Notes: generated from the letters alone by a model not told the origin. Shown: positions 24,401-39,400, numbered from the stretch's first letter. The stretch is 64,000 bases of DNA from Andrena cerasifolii (GCF_050908995.1 NC_135126.1:11780001-11844000), one strand, 5' to 3'. Program-made: numbers and translations.

Positions 24401-27400
24401 TTCATTTACGTGTTTTATGCGTATGTTTCGCGGCGTGTTCAATGCAATAGAAACAGACCGCCGTGAAACCGCGGCGGACGCGGGCCGTCGCCGCGACACT
24501 TCACGGTGATCGCGGTTAATACTGATAGAGACTTCCAGGTGGAAACCGTGTTTCTCCCTTTAAAATGATTTCAATGTTTCGCTGGCATCGTGCAGCTAGT
24601 TTCGGGGCCGAAGCGTTCCACGAGCCACTCAAAGTATTCGAGTGCCCGACTCGGCTCGAATATCTCAGCCAGCAGCAAGGATGATAAGAGAGATATATAA
24701 CTTCTTCTTGTCAATTTATAAGATCACTGTTATCACTGAACTCGTACACTTTCTTTCCACCATGGCTAACAGGTCTGCCTATGTACTCAGATAGCTCGTA
24801 CTAGGAGCAGAATTGGTCGCAGGGCGATTTTAAACGGTTGATACTTTCTGCACCGAGTACGGCATCGTAGTACCCTCGGATCTTCGATGAAACTAGCTGC
24901 AATGCTAGCGAAATCATTTCTCAAGAGCACCCATCTTATACCTGGAAGCATCTGAACAGATGTAACTGTAACAGCCGAACAGTAAAATGTCTCACAGATC
25001 ATGTTATCACGGTGATTATGCGATCGCGACACGCGAAAGTCTGTTTCATCATGTCAGATCGTTGGTGTTCAATGCTCAAGGTGGCTCGACAAGCTAATCT
25101 TTTTCTTCTCTCCTTTCTGTCACGTGTTCGTTGACGGTAAGATAGAAAATGAGAACGAATAGCGTAAATTAAAGAGAGAACAAGCACCGCCACCAAAAAT
25201 TATTACTGCCTGTGCCACTTGTGTGTATGTACATCGAGAATAATCGAGAACACCAGGCTGAAATAAACGTACAAGAAAGAAATCTTTGTAACGGAGCGAA
25301 TGAAAAGAAGATTAAAGAACGAAAATGGAGCGGAGAATGTATTGCACACTAAATACAATTGTAATTCGTACAGTCCCAAAAGTTGTGGGCGAAATACATC
25401 GTGTACATGTGACTAGATTTATATATACGTATATATAAAAAACGTGTAGCTTACCGGAAACGTTAGACCTTCACCCCTGGTACCGAAAAGCCGGTGAGAA
25501 CTGTCGCTTATTAAGCAGGAGCGTTTTGTTAATCAATTGGTACGCGTTAATGTGTCGATTAAAAACGGCATATGGAAGTGGCATGCAATCGCGCGTGTAT
25601 GTAGGAAATCGGTTGTTAAACATCGACTGTTAAAGCGTGAAACGAATCGAAAGAATCGCTTTGTTAGTCTCGGTAGTACCGTACGCAAGCGTGTATGTAT
25701 AACTGTCTGTCTCGTCGTCGCGGCATTGCTACAGAAAATCCCCGAAACGGTCGTACGACGATTGTCCGTCTTATTGATTCACAATGGCTCCTCCTCTCTG
25801 CGTCCATGCGTGCACATGTGCACCCAACTCAAGTCACCATCCACAGTCATACGGAACGAGCACGACGAAGTCTTATCACGATCTCCTATCGAGCCCACTC
25901 CGAGAGCCGTGAAGCCCCTGCGCGTTATCGTGAACGAGTTACTACGAGAGTTAGTGGACGAAGCAGATTCGTGGTAGCGCGCAGACCGCCGCGGATAAAG
26001 ATGAGCCCGTCGACGAAAGGTGCCGAGAAAGGGATGATGTGTGTCTATATTTACACGTGCGCGATGCCTCAGCGATGACGAAATGGGTCAGAGAAGCTCG
26101 CTGAGTTGAGTGCACAGGGACGACCTTACCTTGTTGCTGCTGGGTCTGGTGTTCGCGGGCCTTGCGACGGAGTCTCTCCGCCCTGGTAGGCCTCGGCATT
26201 GGGACCGCGCCTGGCAACGTGCCCATGCTACGAGAGTTATCTGAGCGTTTCAGGCTCTTGCCCCCGGACGCAGCTAAATGTGACATGCTGCGGCTCATGC
26301 TAGAAGCGCTCAGAGGCTGACTCTGCTGTTCCGTCAGCGTGCTAAGTTCTGTCGGGCGTTTCCTAGGCTGCGCCAGCTGGTCCAGCCTGGACATGGAGTA
26401 AGTCCTACCTGGCGAGCGTGTGAAGGCCTTGGCGCTGGAGCTGCGTCCCGTCGACGGAGGTGTGTCCCGCGGCGACGGTATCGTTGGCATCAGATCGGTC
26501 CGTCTCCTGTTCACTCGCAGACAAACTGAGCTAGGGGTTCCTGGGGTCCCGTCGCTCTCTTCACCTGCAAAGAGTGTCAACCCCCTTAGAAGCCAAAGCA
26601 GAAAGCGACGAGAACACGACTGCGCGCCGACACTCGGCACGTGTAAATGTACAACACATAGGCGCGCGTCGGATCCTTCAACATCGCAACACAGAGTCCT
26701 TCCAATCGGCAATCGTGTGTACGTGTGTGTGGGGCTGCGTGTACGTGTATGTATCTGTGGCTGCGGGTACAACGGCATTCCCCCATTTTCGACCACTTTG
26801 CTCCAACTGTTGCACGTCGAAGCGGTACGGACAAGTGTGCACGTAGCCTGGACATCGTTCGACAACGCTACCTCGGACGTGGAATGTGATTGGACGTGTC
26901 GTTAAGACGCATGCTGATATCGTGGATATCAGGGGGGCAATGCGGAACTGGGGACCGTGGGCGAACGACGCCGCAAAAGCGGTGTAGACGAAACTCTGCA
27001 TGCGAACGGCAACGCGGAAAATCCCATGCATGCATAGAACAGACATACCATGTAAAGTCTTTACTGTATAGGCGTTTAAAGTAATACATCTAGTGCTACG
27101 AAAGTAAGCGTCTTGAAACGTTCGATAGATTCGAGTCGATCGTTTAATATCGATGAGGCAGATTCCAATGATAATCTATGTGTCTCTATCTGTAACTGGA
27201 TTCAAGTCTGATTCTGAATGCAAAAACAAGTAGCGTTGTAGTAAGTTGGTGAATGATATGAGTGTACGTTTCTCCTCTACAACGAAAATGCGAATGAGGC
27301 GAAAGTATACGTATAATTGAAAAGCTATCCTATCGCGTGTTTCACGCGCCGAAAGTTCTATTTGGTAGTTGAGGCACCTCAGCTTCTCGATTATCGATTT

Positions 27401-30400
27401 CTTCTTCGTAACATTACTAATAACAGGGTTACTAATCATCTACGATTAAGAGGAAGGGCGGTATGTTAAGTAATTTTCTATCACAACAACACTTATCTAA
27501 GGCGGTTAGTAAGTAGCCCATTGCAATGTACATAAACGTGTTAGTATTGTTAGTATACAGTCCCGAACAGCACTGGATGCAGACGAACTAATGGTACACG
27601 TTGCGCGACACCGTTGTGTCTAGTCGAAGATTCTCGTCAGGCCCGGAGTAATTAATTTCCATATGAAATAAGCGAAATCACAGTGCAATTCGTTCTTTAG
27701 CTGCGGCGTGATACAAATGAGAATTGACCGCCGAGTGTCTCTAATTCGATAATTGACATCCAGTACCACGTGTATATGGTGTTACAAACGTGGTGCTGTA
27801 TTAAATCGTAATCCATCGGTGTCGCGCAAATTGATGGAACGCGTGTTGACGAAACGCATACGGAAGAGTGTACAGAGACATGTTTTTACGGCGTTAAATT
27901 GAAAGTGACATGCTTGCAAGAGAGCATATACCCCGAGTGTGCTAGTATACGAGAATAGAAAGACAAGGATATGTCGACAGCTCATTCTGGGACAACAGAA
28001 CAAATTCTCCCCGTTGCAGATCTTTTTTCTTTTCGAGTTCAGGACTCACCACTGGCAGCCCGCTGAACCATCGGACGCCTAGTGTCGCTATCAGACTTAT
28101 CATCGATGGCAAAGATGTCAGTTGTAGGAGGCAGAGAGAGGCTGGCTCTCTTATGTTTGGCAGGGGTTAAGGGAGGATCGGGGCTAGAATTCCAATTGAA
28201 CACCTCGTACATGGACGAGGACATTCTCATATCTGCAAACAAACCATTCAACGCTGCAACATTAGGCACCCTCGTTCTTCTCTGTTCATTCTTGATTTTC
28301 TTACTTTGCTCAGGGTGAGGGGGTAGGGTGGTTCGACAGAGAATACGGGGTGGGCGGGCTAGTGGGGTATTATTAGCATGAGTTAGATTATAGTGCGATT
28401 CACAGGTATTTTAAGATACACTTCGCCTGACAGAGCCACCACCAGTAAGTACAGATAACAGCGGATGCAAAAGGATTTTAATTATACGAAAGGAAAATCT
28501 ATCTCCGTTCAGGGCAAATGATTCTCTAGTAGATTACATTTACTCAGGCACGTTTCTCGCTACGAGTTTCTCTATGTACCCTGGCGCTTTTACTTCGTGT
28601 AACGCGTTCGAATTACATAGAAGTCAGCGAGCGAAGATGAGGTGCTTCTCGCGTGTATATAAGAGGGAAAAAGCTATGCAACAGAATAGTACGTAGCGAA
28701 TGGAAATATCTTTACGTTTGTCATCGGAAATTTCAATTCTATTCGCTGGTGAACGCGGCGAGAAATCAAGATCGGTGGGTATGGCTATGGCTATAAAGAA
28801 ATATACAAAAAGGTGACATCGAGAAAAAAAAAACCCGAAAAATAATACTGGCGAATCGATCTCATGCTCCATGACGCAATCTTTTTTTCATAATATGAAC
28901 AACCATGGAAGTCGTGTAAAGTATCATGATCGTGTGTTGGTGGTCGATGTGTGATGTTCAGCAGTTACAGTCAAAAATTTTGTCACACAGATGGAAAGAA
29001 TCGCTCGGCTCGACAGCCGAGGATCCGCGACTTTTAACTCGACTTCGAAACCCTTACGTTCGTCAGCTTTTCATTTTTCTCGTTATCTGTTCGCCCCCTC
29101 GTGACCGAGCGAATCTGAAATCATAATCGAAAAACAGCGCAAGCAAGAACGTGCGCAAATATAAGTCTCGTTCGTTCTCCACGTATAAATCTGGAACACA
29201 ATGTGCATCCCATGCGTTACGCGCTGCAGTATCGATTGCGTAATAACTATGTACGACTAGAGAAGCGCTGTGTGTAAAACGAACGCAGTGAGAAAAGAAG
29301 CTCTCGATGCACGTTTCCACCGTCCGCGGCTCGAGACGACGCTCGGGTGCCGACGTGGAACAGGGAATATATTTCACACACCAACGACACCATTCACTAA
29401 CGATTCTCACACGAACTCGCGGCTGTAACTCCTATTCTTAAACGGAAACCGGTGACTGCCGGACGCAAACACGACAGGCGTCTTCGCGTGAGATTCATCG
29501 AGACGGATGCGAGTAAAACCGCTGCTACGATTTCGTTTGGACCCGCGGAGTTCGATCGAAAACTGGCCACAGTTGCCAGGAAATCCTTTGTCTCGTTCGT
29601 TCCGGCCGGGAAACGGCGCCGCGCATATTTCTGCCAACATCGGGATTCGCGCAACATTTCAAGCGCCGTTTAACGGCACCGTACGCGCAACGTCAATGGT
29701 CCTCGTTTATTTGACGTCTGTCGTAACCCGCCGTGCCCGTAAATTAACGTCGCCACGGTAAATTAACCGAGCCCGTTTGTCGTGACAAACTAAACGCGCT
29801 CGTTTCCTCGAATTCGATTCGGGGTGGATTCTCGCCGGTTACCGAAAGTGGTCCACTAACCTTCGCCAGGTTTCCGGTCCAGTCCCCCAGCGGAAGTAGC
29901 TCGCTTCTTGCTACCGTCGAGCTCTCTCTCGGAGGATCTCCTGGTCAACGGCTGAGCGGCCGAGAACATCATGACATTGGTGGTGGACGTTGCTCTACGC
30001 GTTCCCCAGAATGTAGAGCCACCGGTGTCAGCGGGCTCCAGCATCCTCGGTGTAGAGCTCCCGAAGGCGAACACGATGTGGGATCTCTCGTTCTTCTTCT
30101 TCGCTTCTATACGAGCCTCTCTCTCCTGATTCTTCCGGAGGATAGCCTCCCGTCTTTCTCTCTCCGCCTCGCATATCAACCGTTTCCTCTCCTCGACTTG
30201 GTTCCGTCTGGAACGACGATGAACAAGTGTCGGACACGCGATTCTATGAAAGTGGACATCGACATTGCATGTTGTAAAAGCACTGGTTTAAGAATCTCGC
30301 GTCGCAATCGCGACGATTGACGAATGGTACGTGGAAAAAAATTGGGACAGAAATGAGCAAGAGGGTACACGTTCGCGCGATTATGTGCTACCCTTGCGTT

Positions 30401-33400
30401 TCTTCCGAGGGGGGTGAAGTTTATGCAGGTGTCGCGATAATTTCCCGGGCTTCTCTGCGGAACAGTTTAGCCCGGCATCGTATTAACCAGGTCAACTTAT
30501 AACCTCGTAGAGCACGTAATCTCGTAAAGAGCGTTTAAAGCGCGTCGACGGTGTTCCGCTAGGACGTTCCACCGCGCGAAACCTCGAAATTCGAATGGCT
30601 GTACTCGGACTGCAAGAATTCCTTCCCCCGTTAATTACTCTGTCCAAGTCCGCGTTCGACTGATTTGAATGTCCATTAAGGAGCAGCGCGGGTTCGTAAA
30701 TCACGGCTTATCGCGAGTTCTCACGTGTCGAGGGGTAGTACCAAGTCGTAAAGTCGCGTAGCGATGTTCATTGGCTAGGGGGGGGGCTGGAAAATAAAAG
30801 CACAAACCTGTCGTTGTCACGCGATCTGAGCTCGTCGATGCGCCTTCGGCGTTCCTCTTCCCGCTGCTCCCGGAAACGCTGCGCGGCGAGGGCCTGCTGC
30901 CTCAGCTCTTCCAACTTCCGTTGCCGCTCCTCGTTCTGTCTCTCACGGACGAGCTTCGCCCTGTCCACGTCTTTCGCGCTTCCCGTCGACTCCCGTCCTG
31001 GGAACAACCGCCGAGGATCGATTAGTTCTCCCCTGCCGCGCAATCCATGGGCTTCTACTGTAATTTTACTCCAAACACCGCGGATCGTTAATCGTTCCCT
31101 CGGTTGCTTCACTCGCACGAGCGTCGCGGACACAGACTTACATTTGGGGCATTCTCTGGCTGACGACTGGTATCGGGGGCATATTAAGAAAAATCGTCTA
31201 CCTTCCTCGCCATGTTTGCTTAGATCGCTGCTGCGTTTACACGGTGAACGTAACCTGGACACCAATCGTCAGCCACTGAAAGTCTTGGGAAGGTGTTTGG
31301 GATATTCGCGACTCCTCTGAATGAACAAAATGAATGGGTCGCGGTTACTGGAAATTGGCTATGTTTTGAAATGCTAGAGGAGCCCGCTTCGCGCTATGGA
31401 ACGCGTGATATTTCAGTGCAGCCAGCAAATTCATCGGACGATTAAGGATCGGTTTTGATCGTTTAGCAGATAGTATCGTGAACGGGGGATTGTTGATGAG
31501 AAATGAGGGTGAGTTAGTCTCGGCATTGCCCTTTGAAAAGGTGATACCTTCGTTCTCGCTAGGAGGATCGCCGTCGAGAGAGTCCTCGTCGTAGAGACTT
31601 CGGCGTCGCCTCACATCTGTCGAGAAGAAAGCGAGAATATGTGCGTACGCACGTGAGATTCGGGTATATTACGAGCAAAACTCGCGCACATCGACACATC
31701 CGCAGGCATGCATCTGCGAGCACACTGGACAATAAACGCATCTCGAAAGCGGCCAGCACTCTCTTCGCTCGATCAAACATACGTCATGCAATCGCCGTTG
31801 CGCGTAAACGGATTGGGTCTCGTCGGAGGAAGTGTGCCGCGGAATTGCGTTCGAACGCCAGTGAAACTGACGTCCTGGCGTCCCGGCGCCGTTTCACCGC
31901 GAAATCAAATAAACGAAACATTATTAAGCACGGTGGGGAAGAAAGCTAAAAAAAAAATTCTACGAGAATGTTGTCGTCGCATCGGTTCCATTACTCGGCG
32001 GGGGGTAATCAATTTTCCCGAGAAATTTCCTTTTTCGCTGCGCAGCTGTTTTATCAGCTCGCAAGAAATACCGAGGCTGCGGGGGTCGCGAGAAATAAAT
32101 CCACTCTTCTGTCTGACAATCTGCTAGCAGCCGCGCGGAAAAGAAGGCCATCGTTTCCCGCCGTATCTAGACGTTGCTTTCCCTCGGGGACTAATACGAT
32201 TATTAAAAATAGGGCAAACCGAGGGACGCGTACATGTCGCAAGGAAGAATGTATTCGATTTACAAATTGAGGATTGCTGCTCGATCAGCCTGGCTGCAGA
32301 ACTCTCAGGACTTGATCAAATTCTGTTTATTTCTCTGCCTCGATAAATTCCCGTGCTCGGGGTAGGTTGATTTGATTATTCGTTTTTCTTGACTTCCACC
32401 GCGCTTCGCTCGAAAAGTAAAAAAAAAAAAATATGTTCGCCTCGCACGCGCGGCAACGGACTTTTCGTACGCGGGCACGTGCAAACACACAAAGCGCGCA
32501 TGGTTCTGAAACACGGAACGCACACAATAGCGGGGGGAAGGGAGCAAGTGGATGTGGTCATTTCCAATTTCGACAGGGGATTACTATTAAATACGCACTC
32601 GTTACGCGGGGCATTAAATTCCGTGCAAACGTCGCGACAAGTTTGGCACAGCACACCGCCTGTTATTTGCCACGCTGATTATTACCTGACGATTCGGCGG
32701 GGGCCTCGTCACTTCCGATTTGGGCGAACCAGTGCATCGTTTGCTCTGCGGAAGATAAATTCGAAGTTTGTTCCTATAGCGTTTCTTTTTTTTATAAACA
32801 ATCGATGCCCATCGCCTGCATCGAATTTCACGAACGATCTGCACGTGTCGTTGATTACCATGTTTGTTAAAGGATTTTATCGCTCGCCGAAAACATTTGA
32901 ACGTAAGAACTTTCGAAAGCAAAGTCCCATGCATATCTCTGCAAGCTCAGATGTCGATCTGTGTTACTATTGGCAGTACAGTCGCGCATCACTTAAACTG
33001 TCGTTAATTGCGCCCCGCTTTGCTTATTTTCGACATCTGCTACGCCCCCAGCGAGCGAAGGGGCCGTTTTATCCGACGATTCTGGTAGTCGATCGCGAAT
33101 GTCGTCCGGGATGGAGGGAGCCCGACAGGAATAGCGCCGCCGGCGATAATTGATAATTGGAAAACGAATGGGCGACGAGCGTAACGGTTGCGCATACAAT
33201 TGCAGAGGAGCAGACGGGAACGGGGGTGTGTTCGTTCTGGTAAGAACGCGATCTAGAGCCGATAACTGCCAGCAAGAACGGCAAATGGAAGCTGAAGTGG
33301 TTGCACTATCGCGCGGTCAATTATGCACCATCGGAAGTAGTTTAAATCTCATGCATTTCGTTCTCCCGTTAATTGCAATTACATTATCGCGTCTCCTTTT

Positions 33401-36400
33401 TATCGCTGGCAACGAGTTCGCTTCTCTGGCGCCGGAAATATCAGCGCATATATTTATTCGTCTCAACGATACGTTTAATCACGGCGGGGACGCGACATTA
33501 ACGGGGCAACGTCAATCGCGTGCAGGAACGAGTCGGGGGAGGAAAGATATGAATATCAATTTCGATGCAGCTCGGCGTTGAAACGAGACTGCCGTTCGAT
33601 TATCGATCACCGCCGAGCCCCCCCTTTATATTCCAATTAATTGGGATTCATGTGACTTACTTTCGCGGCGGACTTGGCCGCTTAAAAGAGAGCCGGTCGG
33701 CGGTTCGTTTCCATGAAACGACGACCGAGGAGGACTACCACGGCTGGTGCCCGCCGCCGATGTTGTTTCCGGCTGGTGATTGCAAATGTCAGAAGATAGG
33801 AAAAAGTGTGAGAGCAAAAGGGGAGACTCGTGGACCGCGCGCCTCGTGGCAACCGTTGATGATAATTGGACGTTTCATTAGCAATGCGGATACGGAATCG
33901 AACGAGGGTGGGAGGACGTGCTAAGTAAGAGGGGAAGCGAAAGGGAGAGGGGAGAGAGGGAGGCAGGGCGAAAGCTTTTCGACGTTACGGGTATAAAGTT
34001 CTGTGCGGACGCACTGGGAAAGGGGGTTGTCAACGGAACGAGCGGTGCAGTAATATCCACAAATTAGAGGCAAAAAGTATTGGGAGCGCGTTAAGCGCGC
34101 AACGTTAATTAATACGGACGTTCCACTTTCGCGGGAGGAAAACATGCATCCCCGATTGCGGATTACGCGAATCAATACGTTTTCCCAGCCTGATTTATAT
34201 CCAACGGGCGCGAAAAAAGAAGCCGAAGGACGCGGAGGGTATTCGTTCGCGGGCAAATGAGAGCGCACCCCTTTCGCGATGATTATGCCCAGGCGAATAG
34301 AGACAGGCAGTGGGGGAGGGGGGGGGGGGAGAGAAGTGGAGAAAAAATTGCCAGGGAAAAATCTTTGGACGATGATTTAAATTACAGCGGTCTCGAGCCA
34401 CAATGGATCCCGTTTTCCGCGAAAACGGTCGAAAAACGTCGAGAGGCCCTCGGCGGTGGATATACACACGTCGGCTCTGTTAATCTTCCGTCGCCTGGAA
34501 GTGAGTCGGAAAACAATGGAAATCCAGCCTTTTCATCCGCGTCCGTAGGCCGCGCGTTGGAATTGAAATTTTACCGTGAAGAAACCCAATTGTCGGCCGA
34601 GAACGAAGGAGACAGACGGAGACAGAGGGAGCGAGAGAAAGTAAGCCTGGATCGCGATAATTCCAGCCGTTTCTGAAGCCTCCCCTTATCGTCGCGAGAA
34701 CCTTTCGCTGTAGATTCAGAGTTCCATCGGAACCCGTGGCCCTTCAATGAACGCGAGCCGCAACTTTCGATCCCAAACTTATTACTCCATCGAACCAGCT
34801 CTCCCTTTATCCAGCGGCTCACTTCGTTACTTTATCCAGCACCCCCAAGTTTATCTAAAGTTCTCGATTGCTGGATTCTCATATCGAGGCGAAATTAAAA
34901 CTGCTCATCGACGCTTCGCGATTCCAGGCGAGTACGTCACTCTCATTAATACCTGTGCATAGAAAACTCTTATCCTTCGAGTGTTCTGGATACTTTTACT
35001 GCCAGGCGAACATCAGTGTTAAGGGACGAAGATGACACAGCGCGAGCGATCTTTAATCGAGCATCAGAAAGACGAGGCTCTTCCTTTCGCCGAGAAGAAA
35101 CGACAAAGAACGGCGCGTGGTTGTTTGAGCGTCCGTATACGAGCCCATTGTTGTTCCCGATAGAAATGCGGCTGGCTGCTTGCTTCGTTGCGCTACAATG
35201 CAACGGCGACGCTGCATGAAACAACGTGGCTGGGCGCATATCTTGGGTCTTCGGAAGGTAGAAAATCCGTGCGTGCACACAAAAGCCTTTTCCACTATTT
35301 CCTCAGGCAGGATGCACCTTGGGACGGTGTGCCTTCGGTAAGCCACAGCGGGTGGCCAAATTGGTGTTTCGAAAAGGGAAAGAACTCCGGACAAAAAAAA
35401 GTGGCGAGATTAGGGAAATACGTGTATCGCGAACAGTAGGTCACTGGGAAATCTGGGAAATCATGGCTCAGTCACGTTGCTTCGGAAACTCTCGAATAAG
35501 AGCGACACGCCTCTTTAAGCCGGCACGTTTCTATTTCCACAAGGTCGCGGGTAGGAACTATGTCGTCAGGTTGCACGCTGAAAAATCTGTCAGTGTATAC
35601 GGCCAAGGGACGTTGTTAATCTTCCAGCGTTAGGAAGTGGGTCGGAAAACAATAGGAATCTGTTCTTGCCATCCCCAACCTAGGCGAACACCGTTCTTAC
35701 TATTTTTCTGTCCTCGCGGCGCTTCACGACTCCACTGCACACCACTTCAGACACCCCTCTTTCCGTCCTTGCTCCTTGAGCTTCTCGTTTAGCTCATCGG
35801 TACGATATTCGCCTCCCCCTGCTCTCCTCGAATAATGCATAATGCCAAGTGGCCCTCGTTTCTTCAGGGAAACATCAATGGACGATCGATGATGATTTAT
35901 TATCGGAGACTTGGATCGATCCGCCATCGCGACTCGTTATTACGTTTCAATCTTCCTCTGCGCGGGGAGGGAATCCTCGTGTTTTAATGCTTTCCCGTTC
36001 GACGGAGCTGCCATTAGACTGGCATCCTCGATGTATTGTTCGAAATGAATTTTACGGCCCCTCGACCACCAAATCCACGACAATTACGAACGATGACGGG
36101 TTTTTAATGACAGCGAAAGAGATAATTTCGCGTACGAAATATGTAAAGTTGCAACGCGGCCTTGAACTGTCATACAAGCGGCTTGAATTTTCCGAGGGCA
36201 TCGGTAGTCACGTTGGATTCGGCTGCGTCGAGCCGATTGTCAACGACACGGAGCACATGGTTTAACGCAACGTGTCGAGTGGCTCGTATTCCATTTTAAT
36301 GGGTGGCACACACTGGAGTCTGCGGCTGACGATCGAAATTGTCCTGGTTTCTCATCCTAGCGCCACCGGAGTGTTCTACTAATATTTAACGAGCGAGCGA

Positions 36401-39400
36401 GGTTCGCGTGTTGCAACGGATCCCCGACCAACTTTGTTTCTGTTTCTGGCCTCCGGGCACGATAATTGTCCTTGCGCTTAACGCGTGTCTGATATTTATG
36501 GAGCAACGCTTCTAATTACGTTATCGACCCCCCTAATTTTTCCCCCCGTTAAGTCAGCCTTGTCGCCTGACATCCAAAGACACAGCCTTTCGAACGAAGT
36601 GTTCTGCCACTTCGTGCTGGTCATTTAATTCCGTAGCGTCACCAATTGTTCTAAATTCTCGCCCCTTTGCTGGGTTTGACGGGAAAAGTGGATTCCCTCA
36701 GTTTAAGCCGCTGTGCAGCCAAATAAAAGCATCGTTATCGCGCACCTATCGGCGGATCCTAGCCGAGTAAACATTGGAGGCAATTTCTCCGCGGGGGCTT
36801 TGATGGCGGAGCGGATTTTTCAGGCTTCCACGGATCACCGATTCTTCGTTATCCTTCCAGATAAACGCACCCGTTATTATCAATCTCGCGGACGCTTCTC
36901 ACGGTTGATTAAACCTCCAGCTTTTGGAGTCGCGAGGGATCCCAGCCAAGCCGAGTGCGAGCGATCGAAATTAAAAGGTTATTAAATCCGCTTGTCCTAA
37001 CGCGCGTGCAGCGCAATTGTACTCGTTATCTGTCCCGTAGCAGATATTCGCGCTTCGTATTCATAGGATCAGAGATGTACGTCGATTACGATTCTACCCT
37101 GGAGTGTAATTTCCGCGTCTCTTTCGACATTACCCGTGCGTCCATTGGATTTTTATTTCCACCCGTTTCGATTACACCGAAATCTCCGGGGAGTATGAAA
37201 ATTCTCGAAATTATGGGACGATTCGTAGCGGTATTCCAACAGTGAATACATTGTAGTTGGCCTTGAACACGGGGTTGAATTCCTCCAGACTTTCGTTCGT
37301 TTCTCCGCCACCGTTGAACCAAATATCCCCCGGAGTATTTTTCTTTCTACCTTCTTTTTTTTTCGCTTTTTTTTTTAAATGAGAAATGATGATGAAACTA
37401 TGGTTGCGCCGGTTCCCTTCGCATTTCGACCGAATGGTCCCGGCTTTGTTCACGAATTCGCGAGCCAGTGATCAGCGACAAAGGACTATCCTAACGCGAA
37501 GCAGCGTTAACAGAAAACATTTTGCGAGAAGCAGACGACGAATGAGAAACGAAACGATACACCCTTTCCCGGCGACATGCCATACGTGTACCTAAAACGT
37601 TCGCTCGCTGACTACTTAGTGTCTTTACGGGGCATGCATGAAATTGTGCGCACATAATATCGCAAGGTAGTTACCCGTGGGTGTACGGAATCGTGTCGAT
37701 AAATGGGAAGAAAAGCGACATGGCATTGCAACATTACACGCGCGTCTGTAAAGAACGTTTAAACGTCTGCGGCACGGCTCTACCCTAGATTACGTAGCTG
37801 GCTCGATCGTTACTCGATCTGCTTACCCTTCGTGAGAGAGTGGCGATTGTGTGCAGAACTGGACCTTTGGTTAGGTTCCTCAGAAGTGGCTCCAGCTGCA
37901 ACAGAAAGCACATTACGAGATTGATCAGACGTTTATTTTCTGAACGCTCCGCAAACACGGTGGTCACGCATCATTGCGTATTCGAGGTTGCTCTTCGAAG
38001 CATCGCGCCCCGGAGACAGTTGAGAATGTTGACAGAAGCCTAGGCACCGCGTTCGAAATTCTACGCTGACTGTCACGATTCCCTCCCTTTCATCGCGCCA
38101 GCTCGCGTACCTCTAAATACTTGCGTCGTGCTTGCGTCGGCCACTCGCTACTAACTATTCACCAAAGTTGCCTGTGAGAGAGCGCGGAGAATGGCCCCCT
38201 TTATACCGACATCCATTGACTCTCCGCGTCAAGGCTAACTATCGCGATACGCTCGCGTCTCTCGTCCACCGCTGCTAACAAGCTTATTAACGGCGTCTTC
38301 ATTAGCCCCCTACCGCTGCTAATAAACACCTTGCGGTCGCCCAGGAATACATCTTCCCGGCAAACAGACCGCGAGCCTCGTCCCAATTATCCTTACATGT
38401 GGGTAGAATCAGCCATCGAGGTGTATGGTTTAAAGGTTCCCTATACTTAGGCTGCATAAACATCGTGGAATACCTCGATACCTTCAACCTGTGCTCCTTT
38501 CTATGAGCACAGCTTGCAGCTTGGTATCTATAATAGAGAGACAGAACCCTCTAAGCAACGACGATACCTGCCAAAGTAGATACAGCCCCGTACCGGTATA
38601 CTATCCGAGGAGATCCAGGAGAACGAGCTACACGCGCGATGATAAATCAAGCAATACATTCTCAAGGCCCGTGGCGTATAATAACGCGATTTAGCTTGGC
38701 TTACACTTCGCGGGCCACTTGGCTAGCGCGATCGATTCCAGGCTGGTGACTCGCCCCCGCGTTTATATCACTGCAAGACCGAGCCACTGACGTGGCTGAT
38801 ATTTTATACACCGTCCGCGGCGATGTTGAATGGCACCGCGAAACCGCGAGGCGTTCAATTTATCAGGCCACAATGGATGTGGGATCCGGCGTAATTCAAT
38901 TGCTCACGATCGGACGTGATTCGGCGATATTCACGCGTCGGTATATCGGGACGAAGGATCTCGTGGCGAGAAATTAACTAGCCGCAGAGTCGTGTCACCC
39001 CGTGCACACAAGTTGCATTGTTAATAACTACGGCCGCGATGCGCGCGTTATTCGGCCTCGGAGCATTGAATATTAATTAATTTCCGCGCCGCCCCCGTGG
39101 CCCCTCCGTCTGCAGCCGTCGAAACAAGCCTGCTGTAAAACGGACGTTTCATGGGGGCTGGAGCTGTGTCGGGAGCGGGCCAAGGGAGCGTAAGTTCCAC
39201 TCGCAAATCCGAGGTAAACGTCGATAACGCGCAGCGCCATTCGAAGCGCGCTCATTTCCTGTCAACGAACTGTATTACACTGCCACCGCCTTGGCGCAGG
39301 TGTGCATGCATACGTGAGCCCCTGCTGCGGCCAGCAATGAGGGGGGTGGCTGAACCTCGACATTTCCACGGGCCACCCTCGGCCCTCTCTCCTCCGTTAT

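Noticed and set aside
22000..26905. Long plus-strand frames opposite ens exons
   Set aside because: They are antisense shadows of real exons; the minus strand has consistent splice sites and domain content.
32389..33153. 254-residue open frame on the plus strand in intron 1
   Set aside because: No domain, odd composition, poly-Lys start from an A run, no splice or start context; long frames by chance are common in CpG-rich DNA.
33626..33817. Minus-strand frame with GTAAGT donor in phase 1, a possible alternative first exon of ens
   Set aside because: It has no ATG before the donor, so it cannot start the protein.
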